Below, in pieces: positions 34,777 to 42,255 of a DNA stretch of 64,000 bases. The DNA lies in NCBI RefSeq assembly GCF_001602525.1, contig NZ_LSYT01000007.1:1-64000 (forward strand), in the 5' to 3' direction. The translations under genes were made by a program, and so were the position numbers. The notes below the pieces were generated by a model. It made no database searches. It saw nothing but the letters and a program-made list of their open reading frames with translations, and was not told the origin of the DNA. How positions within the stretch are numbered: the stretch's first letter is position 1; each line of letters starts with the position of its first letter. Source of the stretch: Flavobacterium chilense. Lineage in GTDB: Bacteria; Bacteroidota; Bacteroidia; Flavobacteriales; Flavobacteriaceae.

Positions 34777-34839
34777 ATGTAGAAATAACCCCAACTATTA
34801 TTTAAAATGTTTTCTGAAATGTTTGAATAATAAAATGAC

Positions 34840-34915
34840 AAATCAAGTAAGTGGAGCAGAACCCACTAAAAAAAACGAGGCGGTACCGAAAAGCCTTACG
34901 AGTAGGAAACCTAAA
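34840..34915 (+). promoter_or_regulatory. Conserved 76-nt leader RNA element, copy B
   Basis: This is the partner of the element at 26883-26958 (66 of 76 positions identical, no gaps). The first hairpin AGTGG-AGCAGAAC-CCACT is kept. CGGTACCG replaces CGGATCTG, and CTTA-CGAG-TAGG replaces CTTA-TGAG-TAAG with an A-U to G-U pair change, so the small hairpin survives. It ends 10 nt before the DUF1842-like start codon. A GTG inside it (34851) opens a frame into the gene, but copy A has a stop there, so this extension is not real coding. Confidence 0.75.
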
Positions 34916-34925
34916 TCACAAAGTT

Positions 34926-35339
34926 ATGGCAGATTTATTAGCAGGTGCTTATTTAGCAAAAGGCACAATTGGAAATGTTGGAACACCAGGTGCTCCAATC
35001 GCAACATTTAGTTTAGTTGTTGTACCATCACAAAATTCTGTTTCTGGTACAGTAGTAATTACTCAGGCTGTAAATGGTCCTGATAGTCATATTGTAGTTC
35101 CTGTAAAAGGTAGAATTTATGCTACCGGTTTTGGAAATTTTACAAAAGTTGTTAGTCTTCAGGGAGAATATGTTCAGTCTTTCCCACCTCCTGCAATTGG
35201 TGCTTTTTTAGCTGAGTTTGATGCTCATTTAGCTATCGACAATGAATGGAACGGAACAGGTGGTTTCTCTTACTGGAGACACAATGTTGAAAATGTACCA
35301 GTAAAGGCAGCTAAAGAACTTAAAAGCGAATTAGTTTAA
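34926..35339 (+). CDS. DUF1842-like protein
   Basis: The 137-residue protein matches my memory of the DUF1842 domain: GTPGAPIATFSLVVVPSQNS, VSGTVVITQAVNG, a central strand region, and a C-terminal NEWNGTGGFSYWRHNVENVPVKA. It looks all-beta and has no signal peptide. The function of the family is unknown. The start is the ATG after the leader element; a GTG frame reaching into the leader (34851) is rejected. It is the first gene of locus B, with a hairpin terminator after it that may reduce transcription of the downstream genes. Confidence 0.7.
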   Translation: MADLLAGAYLAKGTIGNVGTPGAPIATFSLVVVPSQNSVSGTVVITQAVNGPDSHIVVPVKGRIYATGFGNFTKVVSLQGEYVQSFPPPAIGAFLAEFDAHLAIDNEWNGTGGFSYWRHNVENVPVKAAKELKSELV

Positions 35340-35371
35340 AAACTAAATTCTCTCTAAAGCAATTCTGATTT

Positions 35372-35404
35372 AAAAGGCTCGTCTTTACAGGCGGCCTTTT
35401 TTGT
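35372..35404 (+). terminator. Terminator or attenuator after the DUF1842-like gene
   Basis: AAAAGGC...GCCTTTT arms enclose a CGTCTTTACAGGCG inner part, followed by a T run. Genes 3' of it either have another promoter or are expressed by read-through. Confidence 0.7.
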
Positions 35405-35488
35405 TAGATTTTTTTTCTGAGAAATACTTCAAATTTCGATTTAATCGACCTCAATTCAGTTTCCCAATAATTAACCATCAAAAACAAA

Positions 35489-36958
35489 ATGAAAAGAAAA
35501 CCTATAATTATTAGTTTATTAGTTGTTTTTATAATAGCAGCGACCTCAATATTTTTTTTGAATAAAGAAAAAATAATGGAAAAAGTTGGAGTTTCTTCCG
35601 GTTATGCTAAAAATACAACTGAATCTTGTAATTGTGAGGATAGCTGGTTTCCTCATACACAAACTCCCGCTCCAAAAGAAGGCGATGGAAGTCCGTTTGA
35701 TTCTTCAAATACCACAAATTGTATTTTTCATCAATGGTCCTGGCAAAAATTTCTGTGGTTAACAAAACCTTTAGCAAACGGAAATCCTTTGTTCTTAGAT
35801 TCTCTTACTGTAGTAAGTCCTGAAATGGCGCCTGTAAGTCCGCAATTAGGATTAAAGTTAGTATTAAGCTCCATCAATCAGGCTGGTCCTGAAGGTGTTT
35901 TGGTTTCTAATCCAAAAGTTGTTCCCGGAAAAAAAGCAGGAGATACAGTATTTTACTCTATTCATGTTAATAAGATATTATACGATAAAGCAATCCTGGC
36001 AGCAACTAAGATCAATAGCGGAGAAATTCTTCCGGATAATTTAGAAACTTTTCCTGTTGGTGCACTTGAATTAAAAGTGTCCTGGATTAGTACAACAGCT
36101 ATTCCAAAAGAAAAAATTGCAGGTTATTTTGTTACCAAAGCCGCTGTTAAAAACAGTAAAGGACAATATGAGTCTAAATCTGTAGCATTATTAGGAATGC
36201 ACGTTGTTGGGGTTGTAAAAAACCATCCTGAATTTATTTGGGCAACTTTTGAACATCAGGATATGGCACCGGTTTATAACTGGAAAGATAACTCTGTAGA
36301 TTCTGCTACTGAAAAACTTTTTTATGAAAAAGGAAAAACTTCGGGATTAGGAGGAATCAACTATGATAACAATAAACCATTAGTGCCAAACAAAGCCTTT
36401 GTTTTGTATGAATATGGAGTGCCAAAGGTGTTAACGTCTAATGAATATATGAAAACAAGCCAGGCTGAACCTGCCAATTTTGATAACATAGATAACATCA
36501 ATAAGTGTGTAGCTTCTAAACTAAAAGATGTTTTTAGAAATTATTTCTATAACGGATCGATTTGGTTAAACACTGACGGATTATCTCCTGTTCAACAGGC
36601 AAAAACCATTGTAAAAAGTAAAATATCAAGTGTTTTACCGGATTCATTAGCAAGAGGTTCTTCGAACTTGGCCAATATTACGATGGAAACTTATACGCAA
36701 ACATTCAAAAAAGATGTACATGCAATCACTGCCGCTAATTTGGTAAACTGTTTTACGTGTCATCAGTCTAAAAACTTTGATACCATACGTAAAGGAAAAT
36801 CGCCATTGTATTTAAGTCATGTTTTTGAATCTTATTTATTGGTAACGAAACCTAAGTTACAAAGCAATAAAAAGACTCTCGAAACAAACAATCGTATAGA
36901 AGAAACAAAAGCTTTAAAACTGAAACAGTTTGAACAGTTTGTGAAAGAGAACAAATAA
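35489..36958 (+). CDS. Membrane-anchored protein with a single c-type haem motif
   Basis: The 489-residue protein has an N-terminal hydrophobic anchor (about 5-24) and then a periplasmic part. It contains CNCEDSWFPHTQTPAP and NCIFHQWSWQKFLWLTKP near the N-terminus and one haem-binding motif CFTCH (C421-H425) near the C-terminus, followed by a Lys/Glu-rich tail. I know no named family for the large central region. With a GMC oxidoreductase encoded downstream, it could accept electrons from that enzyme. The covalent haem is inferred from one CXXCH, which alone is modest evidence. Confidence 0.65.
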   Translation: MKRKPIIISLLVVFIIAATSIFFLNKEKIMEKVGVSSGYAKNTTESCNCEDSWFPHTQTPAPKEGDGSPFDSSNTTNCIFHQWSWQKFLWLTKPLANGNPLFLDSLTVVSPEMAPVSPQLGLKLVLSSINQAGPEGVLVSNPKVVPGKKAGDTVFYSIHVNKILYDKAILAATKINSGEILPDNLETFPVGALELKVSWISTTAIPKEKIAGYFVTKAAVKNSKGQYESKSVALLGMHVVGVVKNHPEFIWATFEHQDMAPVYNWKDNSVDSATEKLFYEKGKTSGLGGINYDNNKPLVPNKAFVLYEYGVPKVLTSNEYMKTSQAEPANFDNIDNINKCVASKLKDVFRNYFYNGSIWLNTDGLSPVQQAKTIVKSKISSVLPDSLARGSSNLANITMETYTQTFKKDVHAITAANLVNCFTCHQSKNFDTIRKGKSPLYLSHVFESYLLVTKPKLQSNKKTLETNNRIEETKALKLKQFEQFVKENK

Positions 36959-37078
36959 AATGAACTATTCGTTTCTAATTCGAATGAATCCTATTTCGAT
37001 AAAAAACAATCTGTCTTATTTTTTATAAAGGCTAAGACAATATTATAATTTCAAACAAATAACCCAAAAACAACTATT

Positions 37079-38854
37079 ATGACCACATTTTCATCAAGCC
37101 CTAATTTTGCGAATGGCTTTCCTACGCCAGGACCGCAAGATCCAACACCTCAGAAAGTTTTGGATCACATATTTTTTCTTTCAGAAACAGATTGGAAAAT
37201 TACAAGAGAACAAGAACATTTTGATTTTATTATAATTGGTAGTGGTTTTTGTTCTTTGGCTTTTGCCGAAAGAACTTTAGCTCAAAATCCAATGTCTAAA
37301 ATTTTAATTGTAGAACGTGGACCTTTTTTCCTGCCAGAGCATTTTCAGAATTTACCTATTCCATATCAACATGTGCTGGGTGGATTATCAGAAACATTTC
37401 CGTGGACACTTTCGAGTAAAACGGCATTACAGCCACCGGGAAATATCCAGTTTCAACACGGAATGATTCCTTTTTTTGGAGGAAGAAGTATTATGTGGAG
37501 CGCCTGGTGCCCGAGACCAACTCAGGAAGAAATGCAATACTGGCCACAAGAAACCATAGATGCAGCAAAAGCGCATTTTAAATCGGCAGAAATTTTATTG
37601 AATGTAGTTCCTGCTGACAAAATTGACAGCGATTTAGATCCGTCAGTTTTAAAACACGTTGCATTGCAGCGTCCAGTTTATGGAGTCCTGCAAACAGAAC
37701 TTCAGGAAATGCTGGCTTCTAATTTGGGCAAAGTAACTTCGGCAACGCGTAGTATGGCTGCACCATTGGCTGCTGGTTCAGGTGTACAGGAAGGTTTAGA
37801 TTTTGCTAAATTTTCTACACCTTCAGTAATGTTGGATCTGGCTATCAAACAATCTGATTTAAGCAAAAAAGGACAAGGTAGTCCGTTAAAAATGGTTGCT
37901 AATTGTGTTGTGGAGCGCATTCATCAGCAAGATGGAGTGGCTACAGCTTTAGAAACTTCGAGAGGTGTTGTAAACGTTGGTGATGCTAAAGTAATTTTGG
38001 CTATGGGAACACTTCCTCCAACAACATTGATCTTAAATTCTTTTCCTCAGGTTAAAAAAGCCGGAGAACGTTTTACAGCACATTTTATCACTTCGATTGT
38101 GGCACGTATTCCACGCAAGGATTATGATTTTGCAAATCAGTTAAGTGAACTGGAACTTGCCGCAATTTATATGGCAGGAGTAAATTCAGAAAGCGGTATG
38201 CAGTATCATGTTCAGCTTTCGGTTTTATCAGATAAAGATCCGGTTAAAAATGCTCAAAAAGCAGCCCGCTATATGCCGGATGTTGTAGCTACAGCTTCTA
38301 TGGCGCAACTTACAAGTTCTGAAGATTATTTGGTATTTGTATGTGCAGTTCTGGGAGAAATGGATTTTAGAAATCCGGATAATTACCTGCGTCCAAACGG
38401 ACAATCTGATCCAACAACCAATGTGACACTTCAGGCAATAGCCAGTAAAACTGACTTGCAAACCTGGGATACTATGGATCACGGTACTTTTCAAATGCTG
38501 GAAGATGCACTGTCTCCAAAAGGAAGTACGGCTGTAGAATACTGGCATGGAAATCCAGATGAAGGTGTCTGGATGAGTGAACGTCCTCCTGTTAATCAAC
38601 GCAGAGTGGGTGGATTAGTTCATGAAGGTTCCAGTCTTTGGATTGGAAAAGACGATGAGGGAGTTGTAGGACTTGATTATCGTCCAAACGGAGTAGAAAA
38701 TGTATATGTTACCGGTGGTGCACTTTGGCCAGCAAGTGGTTCATGGAATCCAACAATGACAATGGTTGCTCTGGCTCAGGATTTGGCAGATAACCTGCAT
38801 TATGAGTCTCATACCAAAATTAAAACCAGTTCTAATTCTTTTGTTTCAAATTAG
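37079..38854 (+). CDS. GMC family FAD-dependent oxidoreductase
   Basis: The 591-residue flavoprotein has the Rossmann FAD motif FIIIGSGFCSLAFAERTL (GSG at 54-56), the GGRSIMWSAWCPRP stretch and the C-terminal FAD/active-site block YVTGGALWPASGSWNPTMTMVALAQDLADNL. There is His-Gly in YWHGNPDEG, and the usual catalytic His is replaced by S-W-N-P-T in the NPT region. GMC enzymes oxidise alcohols and sugars or related substrates. There is no signal peptide and no TAT motif. The PAS-cupin gene starts 6 bp after the stop codon. Confidence 0.85.
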   Translation: MTTFSSSPNFANGFPTPGPQDPTPQKVLDHIFFLSETDWKITREQEHFDFIIIGSGFCSLAFAERTLAQNPMSKILIVERGPFFLPEHFQNLPIPYQHVLGGLSETFPWTLSSKTALQPPGNIQFQHGMIPFFGGRSIMWSAWCPRPTQEEMQYWPQETIDAAKAHFKSAEILLNVVPADKIDSDLDPSVLKHVALQRPVYGVLQTELQEMLASNLGKVTSATRSMAAPLAAGSGVQEGLDFAKFSTPSVMLDLAIKQSDLSKKGQGSPLKMVANCVVERIHQQDGVATALETSRGVVNVGDAKVILAMGTLPPTTLILNSFPQVKKAGERFTAHFITSIVARIPRKDYDFANQLSELELAAIYMAGVNSESGMQYHVQLSVLSDKDPVKNAQKAARYMPDVVATASMAQLTSSEDYLVFVCAVLGEMDFRNPDNYLRPNGQSDPTTNVTLQAIASKTDLQTWDTMDHGTFQMLEDALSPKGSTAVEYWHGNPDEGVWMSERPPVNQRRVGGLVHEGSSLWIGKDDEGVVGLDYRPNGVENVYVTGGALWPASGSWNPTMTMVALAQDLADNLHYESHTKIKTSSNSFVSN

Positions 38855-38860
38855 TTCGTT

Positions 38861-39781
38861 ATGGAAGATCAGGTATTAAGCGAATTACTCATAGATTTTA
38901 ATAGTACACCATTAGATACAAAACCGCCAATGACAGTAGGTGATGTATTGGACAAAACAGATGGCGTTTATTTTTGTATAAAAAATCACGATTCGGTTTT
39001 TTTATGGGTAAATAAAAACTTTGCAGACTTAGTCGGGCAAAAACAGGAAGATATTATTGGTACAAGAGACAGTCGTGCCGCTCATGTCGCTCACGATCAG
39101 GAAGTGATGAGAAGCGGTGTTCCTTTACTGAATTTTTATGAAACAATTCAGGTTACTGAAGCTGACGGATCAATGGCCGATTTGGAAATTGTTACTCAAA
39201 AAGGACTTTTACGCAAAAAAGGCGGAAATGAAATCATAGGAATTACGGTTTGTTTTTCTAAACGATTTCCTGATGCGCATCGTGAAGCAGACCAATTGAT
39301 TCAGAAGTTAAAGATGTTTCCAACCGGAATTGGCGGTTATTTGGCTCATGGTACAGAAAGCGATTTGACAATCTCAGAAGAAGCTTTGCCGAAACGATTT
39401 GTTGGTAGCAGAAAAGCATACTCTACTAATTATTTTCTTTTAAAAGAAGGTGAAGTGCTTAAAATGCATGCACTAAATCAGGATGAACAATGGTTTTTTC
39501 ACCAGGGAAGTGCGATCAGGCTTCATATTTTTTCAGAAGAAGGGGAGTATAGTACTGTAACATTTGGAAGTGATCTCGATCAGGGACAATTCTTACAAGG
39601 AATTGCAGCTCACAATCATTGGTTTGGTGCTGAATTGTCAGGTCCGGATTATGCCTTAGCGAGTTGTAGTCTTGCACCTGCCTGGGATAAAAGAGACAGC
39701 TTTCTTCCAACTCCTGAACAAATTGAAACGCTTAAAAGAAAATTTCCGGAACAGCTGGAGATTATCAACAAACTTTTGTAG
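38861..39781 (+). CDS. PAS domain-cupin_5 (DUF985) fusion protein
   Basis: The 306-residue protein has an N-terminal PAS domain (about 30-133; GVYFCIKNHDSVFLWVNKNF, LVGQKQEDIIGTRD, and the end strand EIIGITVCFSKRF) joined to a DUF985 cupin (about 145-305). The cupin half has FPTGIGGYLAHG, TNYFLLKEGEVLKMHALN, DEQWFFHQG with possible metal ligands E209 and H214, and HNHWFGAEL with H251 and H253. A PAS sensor fused to a small-molecule cupin is unusual. It is co-translated with the GMC enzyme and could modify its product or sense it; both ideas are inference. Confidence 0.82.
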   Translation: MEDQVLSELLIDFNSTPLDTKPPMTVGDVLDKTDGVYFCIKNHDSVFLWVNKNFADLVGQKQEDIIGTRDSRAAHVAHDQEVMRSGVPLLNFYETIQVTEADGSMADLEIVTQKGLLRKKGGNEIIGITVCFSKRFPDAHREADQLIQKLKMFPTGIGGYLAHGTESDLTISEEALPKRFVGSRKAYSTNYFLLKEGEVLKMHALNQDEQWFFHQGSAIRLHIFSEEGEYSTVTFGSDLDQGQFLQGIAAHNHWFGAELSGPDYALASCSLAPAWDKRDSFLPTPEQIETLKRKFPEQLEIINKLL

Positions 39782-39820
39782 CAATACAATTGGCTTGTAA
39801 AATAATGTTGAAACTAAATG

Positions 39821-39853
39821 AAAACCGAGATAGTAATGTCTCGGTTTTCTATT
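39821..39853 (+). terminator. Terminator of locus B
   Basis: AAAACCGAGA and TCTCGGTTTT form a 10-bp stem with an 8-nt loop, followed by a T-rich tail. Confidence 0.85.
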
Positions 39854-39962
39854 TGTTATTTATCTTTTTAAAGTCCTGTTTTGAGGAAACTATAAAATTT
39901 TAAGAATAGTATAAAGCTTTTTTTTATGAATTATAAAGTTATGTTAATTCAGGAAATGAAAT

Positions 39963-39992
39963 TTTGTATTAGATAATGGAAATTTATTTTTG
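39963..39992 (+). promoter_or_regulatory. Promoter of the Na+/H+ antiporter gene
   Basis: TTTG at 39963-39966 and TATTTTTG at 39985-39992 are separated by 18 bp, close to the Bacteroidetes consensus, 15 bp before the ATG. Confidence 0.55.
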
Positions 39993-40007
39993 TAAAAATC
40001 ACTTTTT

Positions 40008-41270
40008 ATGGAACTATATTACACCTTTTCAATACTCATAGTATTGGCTTCTTTCTTCGCCTATTTAAACCTAAGATTTTTAAAACTTCCCGGAACGATT
40101 GGAATAATGATTATTGCCATGTTAGTTTCAGTAGGAATTCGTCTTTTAGGAGATTCCTATTTTCCGGCTACTACAAAACATTTTTTTGAATTGATAAAAG
40201 AATTTGATTTCAACGAAATCTTAATGGGAGCAATGTTGAATTTTCTTTTGTTTGCAGGTGCACTACATGTAAATATGTCTGATCTTAAAGAACAAAAAGT
40301 TCCCATTATGATTTATTCTACAGTAAGTGTAGTATTATCGGCCTTAATCATTTCTGTACTGCTTTATAATATTGCCCCACTTTTAGGAATAAAAATTCCT
40401 TATATATTTTGTTTGGTTTTTGGAACCTTAATTTCTCCAACTGATCCCATCGTAGTATTGGGTGTTTTAAAAGAAGCTAAAGTTCCTAAAAGAATAGAAA
40501 CCAAAATCGTTGGTGAATCATTATTTAATGATGGAGTAGCAGTTGTAATGTTTGCAGTTGTTTTAAAAATGGCAACTGATCCAACATTTGATTTAAGTTT
40601 TGGTTCTATAGCCTGGCTTTTTGCGAAAGAAGGAATAGGCGGACTTTTATTAGGAGCTGTTTTTGGATTTACAGCATCAAAGGTGATGAAGAAAATTGAT
40701 GATTATAAAGTTTCAGTTTTAATCACACTTTCTATTGTAATGGGAGGATTTTTGATTGCTCAAAGTCTTCATGTTTCCAGTCCACTGGCAATGGTTGTTG
40801 CGGGACTGATCATTGGTAATTACGGAAAAAAAGTTGCCATGAGTGAAGTAACAAAAGACTATTTAGGGAAATTTTGGGAACTTGTTGATGAAATACTAAA
40901 TGCTATTTTGTTCTTATTTATTGGCTTTGAATTGTTGTTGTTACCAGATTTGAATAAACAATTATTAACCGGTTTTGTCGCTATTTTTATAGTGTTATTC
41001 TCCAGAATTGCTTCTATAGTTTTACCCTGGAAATTCTTCGATATATTCAAGTTTTTCGGGATCAAATCTGCCTACAATAAAGGCTCTTTAATGGTGTTGG
41101 TATGGGGAGGAATTCGGGGAGGAGTTTCTATTGCGCTGGTACTTTCTATGCCTGAAGGAGAATATAAAAACCTGCTTCTGGAAGTAACCTATATTGTAGT
41201 GTTATTTTCAATCGTAGTACAGGGACTGACTGTTGGGAAATTAGCAAAAAGAGTTTTAGAGAAAGAGTAG
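40008..41270 (+). CDS. Sodium/proton (cation:proton) antiporter, CPA1 family
   Basis: The 420-residue inner-membrane protein has about twelve hydrophobic helices and the CPA1 signature: LNFLLFAGALHVN, FGTLISPTDPIVVLGVLKEA and VGESLFNDGVAVVMFAVVLK, in which the Asp pair of the ND motif lies. It exchanges Na+ or K+ for H+. The length and motifs are complete. It is monocistronic, with its own promoter and terminator. Confidence 0.93.
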   Translation: MELYYTFSILIVLASFFAYLNLRFLKLPGTIGIMIIAMLVSVGIRLLGDSYFPATTKHFFELIKEFDFNEILMGAMLNFLLFAGALHVNMSDLKEQKVPIMIYSTVSVVLSALIISVLLYNIAPLLGIKIPYIFCLVFGTLISPTDPIVVLGVLKEAKVPKRIETKIVGESLFNDGVAVVMFAVVLKMATDPTFDLSFGSIAWLFAKEGIGGLLLGAVFGFTASKVMKKIDDYKVSVLITLSIVMGGFLIAQSLHVSSPLAMVVAGLIIGNYGKKVAMSEVTKDYLGKFWELVDEILNAILFLFIGFELLLLPDLNKQLLTGFVAIFIVLFSRIASIVLPWKFFDIFKFFGIKSAYNKGSLMVLVWGGIRGGVSIALVLSMPEGEYKNLLLEVTYIVVLFSIVVQGLTVGKLAKRVLEKE

Positions 41271-41272
41271 AA

Positions 41273-41320
41273 GTAGAGTTAAGAACAAAGAAAATAGAGT
41301 TAAGAATAAAGAGAAAAGAG
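41273..41320 (+). repeat. Short imperfect direct repeat (AGAGTTAAGAA units)
   Basis: Two copies of AGAGTTAAGAAcAAAGAaAA are joined by ATAG. This is a small local duplication just after the antiporter stop codon. Confidence 0.5.
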
Positions 41321-41348
41321 TTTCTGTCTTTTCAGTTATTTTACCAGA

Positions 41349-41388
41349 AAACGGGCTGTCTCAGAAATGATTCAGCCCGTTTTTTTAG
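41349..41388 (+). terminator. Terminator of the antiporter gene
   Basis: AAACGGGCTG and CAGCCCGTTT form the stem, followed by a T run. Confidence 0.85.
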
Positions 41389-41481
41389 ATTGTCTCAGCG
41401 GAGCATAATATCTACAGGAAAAGGATTATGACTTGGTGCAAGCTCCGGAAGAGCGATATGATATATTTATTTTGATGTTTT

Positions 41482-42141
41482 CTATCTTTTATCTTCTTTA
41501 GAATAATTGGATTCTCCGTTAATATTAATTTCTCCGCCTAAAAAACGAGGTTCCCTATTTCTTAAAACATCTAAGAATGCTTTGAAAACAGAACCATATT
41601 CTCTAAAAGTTACATATTTATAACCCAAATATTCGCCCGAATTGGCAGAATATCCAACTGATTTAATTCCGAGTTTTTGCCCGATGTAAATAGCACGGTT
41701 CAAATGATATTCCTGAGAAATCAAAGTAGCTTTTTTAATTTTGAAAATATATTTAGCGCGATACATGGTCGAATAAGTGTCAAATCCGGCATAATCAATA
41801 AATATCTTTGTGGTGTCAACGCCGTGATTAAAACAGTAGTTTTTCATTACCGTTAATTCATCATATTCATCACGACCATTATCTCCCGAAAGTAAAATTT
41901 TATTGATTCGGTTTGCTTTGTACAATAAAATTCCGGCATCAAGACGGTCTTTTAAATATTTACTGGGTTGATCTCCATTAATTCCGGCACCAAAAATAAT
42001 TCCGGCATCATTTTTTGGAAACTTTTTAAGTGAATAATAAATATGGGTTTTGGTTGTAGACTTAACATACCAATTTACAACAAGTATTGCTGCCAGTCCC
42101 ACAATTGCAAGGTAAAGTAAGATTTTGAAATATTTTTTCAC
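41482..42141 (-). CDS. SanA/YdcF-like DUF218 membrane protein
   Basis: The 219-residue protein has an N-terminal membrane anchor (about 5-25) and a DUF218 domain facing the periplasm: AGIIFGAGINGDQPSKYLKDR, KILLSGDNGRDEYDELTVMK, DYAGFDTYSTMYRAK and ISQEYHLNRAIYIGQKLG. E. coli SanA affects vancomycin sensitivity and the envelope barrier; the biochemical activity is not settled. The motifs are intact. Confidence 0.88.
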   Translation of the reverse strand: MKKYFKILLYLAIVGLAAILVVNWYVKSTTKTHIYYSLKKFPKNDAGIIFGAGINGDQPSKYLKDRLDAGILLYKANRINKILLSGDNGRDEYDELTVMKNYCFNHGVDTTKIFIDYAGFDTYSTMYRAKYIFKIKKATLISQEYHLNRAIYIGQKLGIKSVGYSANSGEYLGYKYVTFREYGSVFKAFLDVLRNREPRFLGGEININGESNYSKEDKR

Positions 42142-42200
42142 GGCTTATATTTGTAAGATTAAGATTTAAAACACGAAGATAGTTAAAGTAAAACCAAATA

Positions 42201-42231
42201 AAAAACCGAAGTATTTCTACCTCGGTTTCTA
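42201..42231 (-). terminator. Terminator of the M3 peptidase gene
   Basis: AAACCGA(GG)T and CTCGGTTT form the stem, followed by a T run on the minus strand, about 25 bp after the M3 stop. Confidence 0.7.
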
Positions 42232-42255
42232 ATATTCTAAGAAGTCTAAAAAAGT

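Noticed and set aside
34851..34925. GTG-started extension of the DUF1842-like gene into the leader
   Set aside because: The homologous leader A has an in-frame TGA, and the block is conserved as RNA. The ATG at 34926 gives the family-like N-terminus.
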